Shown in pieces: positions 1 to 8,177 of a stretch of DNA of 64,000 nucleotides. The notes under the pieces were generated by a model. It was not told the DNA's origin. It was given only the letters and a program-made list of their open reading frames with translations, and made no database searches. A program made the translations under genes and the position numbers. Source of the DNA: Lachnospiraceae bacterium (GTDB lineage: Bacteria > Bacillota > Clostridia > Lachnospirales > Lachnospiraceae); contig JAIDHX010000037.1 in NCBI GenBank assembly GCA_029053015.1, positions 1 through 64,000 on the forward strand, written 5' to 3'. The number at the start of each line of letters is the position of its first letter. The stretch's first letter is position 1.

Positions 1-183
1 GTTTCCACGTCACTGGCGGAGACAGAAGATACAAAGATTATCGGCGGCGGCGATTCTGCAGCAGCAGTCAACCAGTTAGGCTTCGGCGACAAGATGTCCC
101 ATATTTCCACAGGCGGCGGCGCTTCCCTTGAATTCCTTGAGGGCAAGGAGCTTCCCGGCGTGGTTGCAGCCGACGATAAATAA
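1..183 (+). CDS. pgk: Phosphoglycerate kinase, C-terminal end (partial)
   Basis: The window opens inside a reading frame that encodes 60 residues and then stops with TAA. It contains the glycine-rich nucleotide-binding stretch [10 protein letters not shown] and the conserved end [18 protein letters not shown], both typical of phosphoglycerate kinase, which makes ATP from 1,3-bisphosphoglycerate in glycolysis. The start lies upstream of the window. tpiA follows 13 bases later, a common glycolytic gene order (gap-pgk-tpi) in Firmicutes, so the two are probably co-transcribed. I saw no damage in the visible part. Confidence 0.96.
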   Translation, partial: VSTSLAETEDTKIIGGGDSAAAVNQLGFGDKMSHISTGGGASLEFLEGKELPGVVAADDK

Positions 184-196
184 AGAAAGTGAGATA

Positions 197-949
197 ATGA
201 AAATGGCAAGAAGAAAAATCATTGCCGGCAACTGGAAGATGAACATGACGCCCAGTGAAGCCGTGGCATTAATCGAAAAGTTAAAGCCGCTGACAGCGAC
301 GGATAAAGCAGACGTAGTATTCTGCGTGCCTGCCATCGATATCATTCCCGCTGTGGAAGCAGTAAAGGGAAGCAATATCGAAATCGGTGCAGAAAATATG
401 TATTTTGAGGAGAAAGGTGCATATACGGGCGAAATTTCTCCCGCCATGCTCACCGATGCCGGCGTAAAGTATGTTATCATCGGACATTCCGAGAGAAGAG
501 AATATTTCGCAGAGACGGACGAGACCGTCAATAAGAAGGTGTTAAAGGCATTTGAACACGGTCTGACGCCGATTATCTGCTGCGGCGAGTCCCTGACACA
601 GAGAGAGCAGGGCATCACGATTGACTGGATACGCCAGCAGATCAAGATTGCGTTCCTTAATGTGACTGCAGAGCAGGCAAAGAAAGCGGTTATCGCTTAC
701 GAGCCTATTTGGGCAATCGGAACGGGCAAGGTGGCAACCACCGAGCAGGCGCAGGAGGTATGCGCTGCAATCCGTGACTGCATCGGAGAAGTTTACGATG
801 AGGCGACTGCGGAAGCAATCCGTATCCAGTACGGCGGCTCAGTATCCGCGGCGAGCGCTCCCGAGCTTTTTGCACAGCCCGACATTGACGGCGGTCTGGT
901 AGGCGGCGCTTCACTCAAGGAAGATTTTGGCGCGATTGTGAATTATTAA
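197..949 (+). CDS. tpiA: Triosephosphate isomerase
   Basis: This 250-residue cytosolic enzyme interconverts dihydroxyacetone phosphate and glyceraldehyde 3-phosphate. The substrate-binding GNWKMN, the catalytic histidine in IIGHSERR and the signature with catalytic glutamate [12 protein letters not shown] are all present, and the length matches the family. I chose the ATG at 197, preceded by AAAGAAAGTGAG, because the product then begins [16 protein letters not shown]. An in-frame ATG at 128 lies inside pgk and would add a non-homologous extension. The next gene is 253 bases away and belongs to another system, so tpiA probably ends the glycolytic unit. Confidence 0.97.
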   Translation: MKMARRKIIAGNWKMNMTPSEAVALIEKLKPLTATDKADVVFCVPAIDIIPAVEAVKGSNIEIGAENMYFEEKGAYTGEISPAMLTDAGVKYVIIGHSERREYFAETDETVNKKVLKAFEHGLTPIICCGESLTQREQGITIDWIRQQIKIAFLNVTAEQAKKAVIAYEPIWAIGTGKVATTEQAQEVCAAIRDCIGEVYDEATAEAIRIQYGGSVSAASAPELFAQPDIDGGLVGGASLKEDFGAIVNY

Positions 950-1002
950 TTTGCTTCGCAAATGAATAATCATGAACTATTGATTTGCAGATATTGGTTT
1001 TT

Positions 1003-1029
1003 AAGGGGCTGCCTTACGGCAGTCCCTTT
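1003..1029 (+). terminator. Hairpin after tpiA, probable terminator
   Basis: An 11-bp stem (AAGGGGCTGCC with GGCAGTCCCTT, one G-T wobble) encloses a four-base loop. Only three T residues follow, so termination may be partial. A smaller hairpin, ATTTGC-TTC-GCAAAT, lies at 949-963 immediately after the stop codon. Confidence 0.55.
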
Positions 1030-1052
1030 GACGTATTTAAGGGAAGTTGTGT

Positions 1053-1081
1053 TTGCTATAAACACAAAAATGAGGTATAAT
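1053..1081 (+). promoter_or_regulatory. Candidate sigma-A promoter upstream of the pilus locus
   Basis: TTGCTA and a perfect TATAAT are separated by 17 bases. The site lies 121 bases before the start of the pilus ATPase gene. It was found by eye only, and a second candidate promoter is closer to the gene. Confidence 0.45.
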
Positions 1082-1130
1082 GAATAAATGGGAAAAGAAA
1101 AGGGATTTTGACAAAAAATGATAAAGCGGC

Positions 1131-1159
1131 TTGACCGAAAGTGATAAAAGATTTATCAT
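1131..1159 (+). promoter_or_regulatory. Second candidate promoter with a palindrome over the -10 region
   Basis: TTGACC and TATCAT are separated by 17 bases. A palindrome, TGATAAA-AGA-TTTATCA (1142-1158), covers the spacer and the -10 element. An isolated copy of its half-site, TGATAAA, lies 23 bases upstream at 1119-1125. This looks like an operator, but I cannot name the regulator. Confidence 0.45.
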
Positions 1160-1202
1160 AATTATTAAGAAGTAAACCGTAAAGTACGGAGGGGAAGATA
1201 AC

Positions 1203-2894
1203 ATGGTCGAATATGGGAGAAGAAAAGTACGTCTGGGCGATGCGCTCGTAAAGGATGGTATGATTAGCGAGGAACAGCTGCAAAAAGCGCTGGAACTCCA
1301 AAAGGGAAGCGGCAGAAAGCTGGGCGAGACCCTGATAGATGCCGGAATGGTGACGGAAGAAAATATTGCAAGCGTGCTTAGTAAGCAGCTTGGTTATGCA
1401 AGCATAGATTTACAGAATATCTCGATTTCAAAAGATGTATTGGATTTGGTAACGCCTTCCGTATTGAAAAAGAACAGGGTGATCCCCATAGAATATGCGC
1501 CCGACAATATGAACATCCTTCGTGTTGCCATGGCAGACCCGCTGGATTTGGACGCGATGGACGATATCTCCATCATCACGGGCTGTCAGGTAGAGCCGCT
1601 GGTATCGACGCCCCGAAGCGTCATGCTGGCAATCGACAGATTTTATGGGCAGGCAGAAGTGGCTACCGCTCTGGAGGATTACGCAAGGGAACGTCTGATT
1701 GTGGAGGAGGAGGATACCTACAGCGAAGACATTAACAATTCCCCCATCGTTATTCTAGTAAAGGAAATGATAGAGAAAGCGGCAAGACAGCGCGCTTCCG
1801 ATATTCATATTGAACCGCTTGAGAAAAAAGTCCGGGTGCGTTACCGTATCGACGGTGCACTCTATGAAAAGGGAAGGTATGACGTGCGTATCCTGTCGGC
1901 AATGGTGGCGCGTATCAAGATTATCGGCGGCATGGATATCTCGGAAAAAAGAAAGCCGCAGGACGGTAGAATCACACAGATTGTAGACAGAACGGAATAT
2001 GATATCCGTGTGTCCATTCTTCCTACTGTTTACGGTGAGAAAATCGTTATGCGTCTTGCTTCCAAGAACGCCCTCAACCGCGAGAAGAGCCAGTTAGGCT
2101 TGAAACCTGCTGAGATGCAGCAGTTTGACCATATTTTGAAAAATCCGCATGGTATCCTTCTGGTAACAGGACCTACCGGAAGCGGTAAGTCTACCACGCT
2201 CTACACAGCGCTCAGTGAGCTGAACACAGAGGATGTAAACATTATCACGGTAGAAGACCCTGTGGAGGCAAATATTGACGGTATCAATCAGGTGCAGACA
2301 AACAATAAGGCAAATCTGACTTTTGCCAGCGCGCTGCGCTCTATTCTGCGTCAGGACCCCGATATCATTATGATTGGTGAGATCCGTGACCAGGAGACGG
2401 CGGGAATTGCCGTACAGGCGTCCATCACAGGACACCTTGTGGTAAGTACGCTGCATACCAACTCCTCCGCCAGTACCATTACCCGTCTGGCAGACATGGG
2501 CGTGGAACCGTATCTGATAGCAGACTCTGTAGTCGGCGTTATCGCACAGCGTCTGGTGAGAAGGCTTTGCCCGAATTGTAAAAAGCCTCGTATTGCAACA
2601 GAAGAAGAGAGAGAGATTCTGGGTGTGAAATCAGAGGAGCCGGTACAGATTTATGAGCCGTGCGGCTGCCCGCAGTGTGATAATATGGGGTACAAAGGAC
2701 GTATCGGTGTGTACGAGATCTTGGAAATGACGCAGGATTTAAAGACAATTATCAGCAAAAACGGTTCCGCAGAGGAAATCAAGGAGCAGGCAATCAAAAA
2801 CGGCATGCATACGCTGCGTATGAGCGCTTCTGAATACGTACTTTCCGGCATCACTTCGTATAATGAAATGATGAAGGTATCCTTTGATTCTTAA
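1203..2894 (+). CDS. pilB: Type IV pilus / type II secretion assembly ATPase (PilB/GspE family)
   Basis: This 563-residue hexameric cytoplasmic ATPase powers polymerisation of pilin subunits. Walker A GPTGSGKST is at about residues 323-331, the Walker B region IIMIGEIRD at about 388-396, and a zinc site with CPNC (456-459) and CGCPQC (487-492) lies near the C-terminus. Residues 9-60 repeat the pattern RLGxxLxxxGxIxxxxLxxALxxQ followed by LGxxLIxxG, which matches MshEN domains known to bind cyclic di-GMP. Binding is an inference here. The ATG at 1203 follows GGAGGGGAAGATAAC. It is the first gene of the pilus locus and is separated by 286 bases from the next. No PilT-type retraction ATPase accompanies it. 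Confidence 0.93.
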   Translation: MVEYGRRKVRLGDALVKDGMISEEQLQKALELQKGSGRKLGETLIDAGMVTEENIASVLSKQLGYASIDLQNISISKDVLDLVTPSVLKKNRVIPIEYAPDNMNILRVAMADPLDLDAMDDISIITGCQVEPLVSTPRSVMLAIDRFYGQAEVATALEDYARERLIVEEEDTYSEDINNSPIVILVKEMIEKAARQRASDIHIEPLEKKVRVRYRIDGALYEKGRYDVRILSAMVARIKIIGGMDISEKRKPQDGRITQIVDRTEYDIRVSILPTVYGEKIVMRLASKNALNREKSQLGLKPAEMQQFDHILKNPHGILLVTGPTGSGKSTTLYTALSELNTEDVNIITVEDPVEANIDGINQVQTNNKANLTFASALRSILRQDPDIIMIGEIRDQETAGIAVQASITGHLVVSTLHTNSSASTITRLADMGVEPYLIADSVVGVIAQRLVRRLCPNCKKPRIATEEEREILGVKSEEPVQIYEPCGCPQCDNMGYKGRIGVYEILEMTQDLKTIISKNGSAEEIKEQAIKNGMHTLRMSASEYVLSGITSYNEMMKVSFDS

Positions 2895-3084
2895 TATCCA
2901 TCATAAAGAACTTGCAGCAGGGCATTGACAGAAGAATTTGTTGGTGCCTTTTGCTTTTTATGAATTTTCCTGAAAAAGAGCACGATATACACACTTTTCG
3001 TATATAATAAACTACTTTAAGCAACGAAACGATAAGGAAACGCACAAAAAAATCCATAAAAATAGCGAGATAATGTTGTTTTTT

Positions 3085-3113
3085 TTGGTGAATAGTGTTA
3101 AAATAATTACAAT
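3085..3113 (+). promoter_or_regulatory. Candidate promoter upstream of pilC
   Basis: TTGGTG and TACAAT are separated by 17 bases and lie 67 bases before pilC. The 286-base gap from 2895 to 3180 is AT-rich. It also holds a weak, bulged stem near 2915-2958 that ends in TTTTT and might terminate part of the pilB transcript. Confidence 0.45.
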
Positions 3114-3180
3114 ACAAAGTGGGATAATTGTGAAATAAAGGACGAAACTTACTTAAATACAGAACTTAAGGGGGATACCA

Positions 3181-4395
3181 ATGGCAGCTTACGGCTATGA
3201 AGCGCTGGATAGGGCCGGCAAGACGATAAAGGGGAGTATTAATGCCGACACCATAGACAAAGCGAAGTCAGAACTGAAGCAGCAGGGCTATACAATTGTG
3301 AGCATCAAGGAGCAGAGCCTGCTGACAAGAGATCTTAATATTGAAATCGGGGGATATCCCAAGCCCCGCGATTTGAGCGTGTTCTGCCGGCAGTTTGTCA
3401 GTATGACGAGGGCGGGCGTGTCCATTTTAGAGGCGCTCAAGATGCTCTGCGAGCAGACGGAGAATACGCAGCTCAAAAAGGCTGTGGAAGGCGTCCGCGT
3501 CAATGTGGAGAAGGGTGAGACGCTGGCTCGTTCCTTCAAGGAATATCCCAAGGTATTTCCCGAACTTATGGTAAATATGGTAGCGGCGGGTGAGTCGTCG
3601 GGAAGCATAGATGTCGCCATGGAGCGTATGGCGATTCAGTTTGAAAAAGCAAACAAGACAAGGGCTTTGGTGAAGAAGGCCATGATGTACCCGATGATTG
3701 TCTGTATTGTGGCAGTTGCAGTGGTAGTTGTCATGCTGGTAGTCATAATTCCCAGTTATACAGATATGTTTGCAGATTTGGGGACTGATTTGCCGGGTAT
3801 CACCGTGGCGGTGCAGGCGGCGAGCAATTTCATTATCGGTCGGTGGTACATATTAGTTCCTGTTATAATCGGTGTTGCGGTTGCGTTGAAGATGTTTAGC
3901 AAAACAGACATGGGAAAGCATGTGTTCCATGGGATGCAGCTTAAAATTCCGGCACTGAAGAACCTGAAGGTAAAGCAGGCGTCTTCCCAGATGGCACGTA
4001 CCATGAGTACCCTGCTTGCGGCAGGCGTTCCCTTGATTGAGGCGGTGGAAATCGTGGGCAATACCATGGACAACGTGTATTTCAGAGAAGCACTGGATAC
4101 CTGTAAAAATGAAATCATCATCGGACAGCCGTTGTCACGCCCTCTGGAAGAAACAGGATTGTTTCCGCCCATGGTATACCATATGATTCGTATCGGCGAG
4201 GAATCCGGTAACACGGAAGAGATGTTGGAAAAGCTGGCGGATTATTATGATGAAGAGGTAGAAATGGCGGTGCAGACCTTGATGGCGGCGATGGAGCCTC
4301 TGATCATTGTCGTACTTGCCGCTATAGTAGGTGTGCTGATTGCAGCATGTATGGCGCCTATGCTCTCCATGTACGGCGCGATGGAGAATCTGTAA
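3181..4395 (+). CDS. pilC: Type IV pilus inner-membrane core protein (PilC/GspF family)
   Basis: This 404-residue membrane protein forms the platform on which the ATPase acts and from which pilins are extruded. It has two repeated GspF domains (about residues 70-195 and 270-395), each with the conserved FCRQFVSMTRAGVSILEAL / MARTMSTLLAAGVPLIEAV type start, and hydrophobic segments near 170-190, 220-240 and 370-400. Length and architecture are normal for the family. The start follows GGGGGATACC. It heads the pilin-peptidase-PilMN-PilO gene series, so its role in the same pilus machine is well supported by context. Confidence 0.94.
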   Translation: MAAYGYEALDRAGKTIKGSINADTIDKAKSELKQQGYTIVSIKEQSLLTRDLNIEIGGYPKPRDLSVFCRQFVSMTRAGVSILEALKMLCEQTENTQLKKAVEGVRVNVEKGETLARSFKEYPKVFPELMVNMVAAGESSGSIDVAMERMAIQFEKANKTRALVKKAMMYPMIVCIVAVAVVVVMLVVIIPSYTDMFADLGTDLPGITVAVQAASNFIIGRWYILVPVIIGVAVALKMFSKTDMGKHVFHGMQLKIPALKNLKVKQASSQMARTMSTLLAAGVPLIEAVEIVGNTMDNVYFREALDTCKNEIIIGQPLSRPLEETGLFPPMVYHMIRIGEESGNTEEMLEKLADYYDEEVEMAVQTLMAAMEPLIIVVLAAIVGVLIAACMAPMLSMYGAMENL

Positions 4396-4402
4396 ACTTG
4401 AA

Positions 4403-4435
4403 TTAAATGCCGTTTAGTAGGGACGCGGCGTTTAA
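4403..4435 (+). other. Stem-loop between pilC and the major pilin gene
   Basis: A 10-bp stem (TTAAATGCCG with CGGCGTTTAA, one wobble) encloses a 13-base loop in the short gap before the pilin gene. No T-run follows, so it is not a standard terminator. A processing or stabilising role that raises pilin expression relative to pilC is a guess. Confidence 0.5.
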
Positions 4436-4470
4436 GATAAATATTAAAAGAGTAAAAGGAGACGAATTTT

Positions 4471-4866
4471 ATGAAAAAGGACAACAAAGGTTTTTCATTG
4501 GTGGAGTTGATTATCGTTATCGCCATCATGGCAGTGCTGATTGGTATTTTGGCACCTACGTACATGAGATTTGTACAGCGTTCAAAAGTTAGCACCGATA
4601 TCACCAATGCACAGGAAATGGCAACAGCTATCAACACCGCAATCACTGACGGCGTTACCATCGGCGGAATTAACAATGGTACATCTACATCTGCAAATGC
4701 AGCCGTTACAGGTCTTCCTGGATTTACGACTGTTCCCGCATCAAAGGTAGATGCAGGTTATACCTGGGTAGTAACCTGGGATACAACAGATGGCGTTACT
4801 TCCATTACATTGGGCGGAGACCAGATTTATCCGGATCCTACAGATTATCATGCAACCAACGACTAA
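4471..4866 (+). CDS. Major pilin-like prepilin (type IV pilin / ComGC-like)
   Basis: This 131-residue protein is the likely main structural subunit. It begins MKKDNKG, the class III leader, cleaved after Gly7. Phe8 and Glu12 follow, with a hydrophobic helix of about 20 residues (VELIIVIAIMAVLIGILAP). The rest is a short globular domain rich in Thr, Ala and Asn with no cysteines. Its size and its position between the membrane core protein and the prepilin peptidase favour the major subunit over a minor one. The start is preceded by AAAAGGAGACGAATTTT. Confidence 0.88.
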   Translation: MKKDNKGFSLVELIIVIAIMAVLIGILAPTYMRFVQRSKVSTDITNAQEMATAINTAITDGVTIGGINNGTSTSANAAVTGLPGFTTVPASKVDAGYTWVVTWDTTDGVTSITLGGDQIYPDPTDYHATND

Positions 4867-4890
4867 TTTGATATCTGAAAGGACACTCCC

Positions 4891-5664
4891 ATGCTAGAAT
4901 CAATCCCTACGTCGCTGAAAATCTTTTTTTACATAATCGTATTCCTCTACGGAATCGTCATCGGCAGTTTCATTGATGTATGCATCTGCCGGATTCCGCA
5001 GAAGGAGAGTATTGTAAAGGTACGTTCCCACTGCGAGAGTTGTGGCTACCAGTTGAAATGGTATGATTTGGTACCAGTTTTCAGTTACCTTTGCCTGGGA
5101 GGAAAATGTCGCAAATGCAAAGAGAAAATCTCCGTTTGGCACCCCCTCTTGGAGGTGTCAAACGGGCTTCTCTACATTTTGATTTTTACTGTCTGCAAAA
5201 TAAGCGTAGAATCCCTACTCTACTGCTTGGCAGGCAGTGCGCTGTTAGCGCTTTCCGTGATTGATTTTAAAACCTGTGAGATTCCGGTAGGCTTCAATAT
5301 CTTTATCGGCGTACTTGGAGTCATCAGGGTGTTGACAGACTTGTCAAACTGGTATTTGTATGTAATTGGATTCGCTGCGGTCAGCGCCTTTTTGTACCTA
5401 TTATACGTATTGTCAAAGGGCAGGGCGATAGGCGGCGGCGATATCAAACTGATGGCGGCGTGCGGGCTGCTTATCGGTTGGAAATTGATTATTTTGGCTT
5501 TTTTAATCGGGTGTATTGTGGGCTCAGTCGTCCATATCATCCGTATGAAGGTTTCGGGGGAGGGGCATGTGCTTGCCATGGGACCTTACTTATCCATTGG
5601 GGTTTTAATCGCAGCCCTGTGGGGGAATATGTTCCTAAACTGGTATTTTAGTGTTCTGCTTTGA
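4891..5664 (+). CDS. pilD: Prepilin peptidase / N-methyltransferase (type IV leader peptidase)
   Basis: This 257-residue polytopic membrane enzyme removes prepilin leaders and methylates the new N-terminus. It has both expected parts: an N-terminal zinc region with two CxxC pairs (CESC and CRKC, about residues 46-73) and the C-terminal aspartyl protease membrane domain with catalytic aspartates in SVIDFKT and GGGDIKL. About seven to eight hydrophobic segments are visible. It lies 24 bases after the pilin gene and presumably processes all pilin-like proteins of the locus. The start follows GAAAGGACACTCCC. Confidence 0.94.
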   Translation: MLESIPTSLKIFFYIIVFLYGIVIGSFIDVCICRIPQKESIVKVRSHCESCGYQLKWYDLVPVFSYLCLGGKCRKCKEKISVWHPLLEVSNGLLYILIFTVCKISVESLLYCLAGSALLALSVIDFKTCEIPVGFNIFIGVLGVIRVLTDLSNWYLYVIGFAAVSAFLYLLYVLSKGRAIGGGDIKLMAACGLLIGWKLIILAFLIGCIVGSVVHIIRMKVSGEGHVLAMGPYLSIGVLIAALWGNMFLNWYFSVLL

Positions 5665-5732
5665 TACCGTCTGTATGGTTTTGCAGCTATCCGTACAGAA
5701 GTTGGGAAAGAAGGAATTTGAAAGGGGTATTT

Positions 5733-7457
5733 ATGGCTAAGATACTAAGCATTGAAGTCGGATATGCACTGACAAGAATATGCGAGATGGATTATCGGAG
5801 TAAGAATCCGAAGGTATATAAATATTTTAACGTGCCGACGCCGCAGGGCGCCATAAGCGATGGTTTTCTGGCGGACAACGAAGACTTTGTTGCCGTGATT
5901 AAGGATGCTCTTGCAGAGCATAAGGTAAAGACAAAACAAGTAGTGTTTTCCATTACTTCCAGTAAGATTGCGACAAGGGAAGTGATGGTGCCTATGGTAA
6001 AGGCAAGTCAGATGGACGCGATGGTAAAAGCAAATGCATCTGACTATTTTCCGATTGATTTGACAGAATATGAACTCGCCCACCTAATCTTAGGTGTGGA
6101 GAAGGGTGAAGATAAAACAGACCGCTATAAAGTGTTGGTGATGGCGGCAGGAAAAAGCCTGATAGCAGGTTATGAGCGGTTTGCCGCACAGTTGGGCTTA
6201 CGCCTGACAGCGCTCGACTATGCAGGCAGCAGTGTCTATCAGCTCATGAAAGCAGAATGCAGCGAAGACACGGAGATGATTATTAAGATAGAGGAGCGTT
6301 CCACGAATGCCCTTGTTATCAGTAACCAGAGTCTGGTACTGCAGCGTAATATTGTCTACGGCATTGATGAGGCGGTGCAGATTCTCGGACACGGTTCCGA
6401 ACACGGCGAAGTGGGTTACAGAGAGGTACTGGAGCTTCTCAGGAGAAAGACTTGTATCAAGGTGGCGTTAAGTCCCGAGACCAGAATCATAGAGGCGGAT
6501 GACGATATAGATAATAATCCGAGAATTGCCGAAGCCAAGAGACGGCTGACGGAATCTCTGGCGCCGTTTGTAGGCAATGTGGCGAGAGTCGTGGATTTAT
6601 ACAATTCCAAAAATGTGGATAATCCGATTAAGCGTGTCAGGATTGTGGGACTGGGCGGCGATATCAGCGGCCTTTCCAAGCTCTTTACCAATGAGCTTGG
6701 CATCCAGACTACCGTAATGGGTGATCTGGAATATATGGATTTGAGCCGTGCAGAGGGAGAGGGCAGCCCCGGTCTGTATGTAGCATGTTTCGGCGCAGCG
6801 ATTGCACCGGTAGGCTTTATCAATGAAGATAAGAAAAAACAGGATGCACAGGCGACGAATTACCGCAACGTGGCAATTCTGTCAGGTATTTTCTTTGTGT
6901 TGGCATCGGCGGCGCTCTGTGCGCTTTCCATCATGCGGTACAATGACGCAAAGTCGGAGCAGCAGCGCCTTGCAAGACTGGAGGCGGAATACGGTCCGGC
7001 AGAGGCTGTCTACAATACTTATAATCAGATTCAGATTGTGTATAAGGAAGTGGAGAACGGCCTCAAGGTGACGAGTGGTCCCAACGACAATCTGATTGCT
7101 TTTTTGGAGGAACTGGAGCAGAAGCTTCCGGCAACCGCAGAGTTGACAGAGTTTTCTTCCAATGAAGAACAGGCTGTGCTTACCATAATGGTGGAAGACA
7201 AGGAACAGGCAGCAAAAATTATTCAGACTCTGCGTGCATTTGACTGTGTGATGGATGTATCCATCGGCTCTGTGGACAGAGAGGATGTCGAGAAAGCGGC
7301 GGCAGAAGCAGCAGAGGATGTCGAGGAACTGGGTGAACCCAGAGTGCTTTTCAGCATTATATGTACCTATTACCCGACTATCATTGAAGATGTATCGCAG
7401 ACACAGACACCGCAGACATCACAGCCTGTCGATGACGACCTGAGTGCATTAGAGTAA
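5733..7457 (+). CDS. PilM-PilN fusion protein of the type IV pilus assembly platform
   Basis: This 574-residue protein joins two normally separate components. Residues 1-365 are an actin-like PilM ATPase fold (MAKILSIEVG start, IVGLGGDISGL phosphate-binding loop near 304-314). After a short charged linker there is one membrane segment (about 379-401), then a coiled coil and a PilN-like extracytoplasmic domain (about 405-520) and an acidic, low-complexity tail. In most species PilM binds the cytoplasmic N-terminus of PilN, so fusion makes this contact permanent. I chose the ATG at 5733, which follows GAAAGGGGTATTT. An earlier in-frame ATG at 5661 overlaps pilD and adds an unlikely extension. 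PilO follows after 12 bases. Confidence 0.88.
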   Translation: MAKILSIEVGYALTRICEMDYRSKNPKVYKYFNVPTPQGAISDGFLADNEDFVAVIKDALAEHKVKTKQVVFSITSSKIATREVMVPMVKASQMDAMVKANASDYFPIDLTEYELAHLILGVEKGEDKTDRYKVLVMAAGKSLIAGYERFAAQLGLRLTALDYAGSSVYQLMKAECSEDTEMIIKIEERSTNALVISNQSLVLQRNIVYGIDEAVQILGHGSEHGEVGYREVLELLRRKTCIKVALSPETRIIEADDDIDNNPRIAEAKRRLTESLAPFVGNVARVVDLYNSKNVDNPIKRVRIVGLGGDISGLSKLFTNELGIQTTVMGDLEYMDLSRAEGEGSPGLYVACFGAAIAPVGFINEDKKKQDAQATNYRNVAILSGIFFVLASAALCALSIMRYNDAKSEQQRLARLEAEYGPAEAVYNTYNQIQIVYKEVENGLKVTSGPNDNLIAFLEELEQKLPATAELTEFSSNEEQAVLTIMVEDKEQAAKIIQTLRAFDCVMDVSIGSVDREDVEKAAAEAAEDVEELGEPRVLFSIICTYYPTIIEDVSQTQTPQTSQPVDDDLSALE

Positions 7458-7469
7458 GGGGGAGCGGAT

Positions 7470-8177
7470 ATGAAAAATACAACGGCAAAACAGGCAATGA
7501 CTTATGTGATGGCATTGGGCTTTTTGTTGCTCCTTGCAGTATACTTTCTGGTATATAAGTCCTACAATGACAAGGCGGAAACCTTGGAAAAAGCGAATGC
7601 AGCAAAGCAGCAGCGTGTCAATGAACTGAAGGTATTTTACGATAATCTTTCTATATATAATGCGGAAATAGCGCAGTATCAGGAACAGATTGCCGCATGG
7701 CTGGATGAATTCCCGTCGAATGTACTGGAAGAGGACATCATTGTGCTGGCGCTTGATACAGAGAAAACAGCGGTTTTGGACTATACCAATATCAACATAG
7801 GCGGCAGGGAACCACTCCGGACGATTCCGGCGGCTACCATGCAGCTTGCCAAGATGGAAAATCTGACGCAGGACGTTATCTTTGTGGAGAGAACAGTCGG
7901 TTATGTCAACGTAACGGATTATTTCAACTTAAAGAAATGTGTGGAGACCATCAACAACAGTGCAAACAGGCTGACCATCAGCAATATTACATATGGTAAA
8001 AATGTAGAGACCGGCGAACTGGAGGGAACGATTGAAGTGACCTTTTATTACGTTCATGGAACCGGCAAGGAATATGAGCCGCAGGATCTGAAAGAGTATG
8101 AGAGCGGTCTTGCAAATCTGTTCGGCACGACTACGATAGTGGATGAGCCGGAGAGCGAAGAAGGTGTTGAGGAATAA
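7470..8177 (+). CDS. PilO-like pilus assembly protein
   Basis: This 235-residue bitopic membrane protein has a cytoplasmic N-terminus, one membrane helix (about residues 12-33), a short coiled coil (about 35-85) and a ferredoxin-like extracytoplasmic domain. The same layout is found in PilO, the partner of PilN in the assembly platform. Sequence conservation in this family is low, so the call rests on architecture and on its position directly after PilM-PilN. The C-terminus is strongly acidic. Its TAA overlaps the ATG of the next gene by one base, which suggests translational coupling. Confidence 0.75.
   Translation: MKNTTAKQAMTYVMALGFLLLLAVYFLVYKSYNDKAETLEKANAAKQQRVNELKVFYDNLSIYNAEIAQYQEQIAAWLDEFPSNVLEEDIIVLALDTEKTAVLDYTNINIGGREPLRTIPAATMQLAKMENLTQDVIFVERTVGYVNVTDYFNLKKCVETINNSANRLTISNITYGKNVETGELEGTIEVTFYYVHGTGKEYEPQDLKEYESGLANLFGTTTIVDEPESEEGVEE

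Noticed and set aside
128..949. Extended N-terminus of triosephosphate isomerase from the ATG at 128
   Set aside because: The extra 23 residues overlap pgk and have no homology. The start at 197 has the right spacing and gives the normal length.
2895..3180. Riboswitch (cyclic di-GMP type) before pilC
   Set aside because: I looked for the conserved GEMM cores and found none. The region is AT-rich without a comparable fold.
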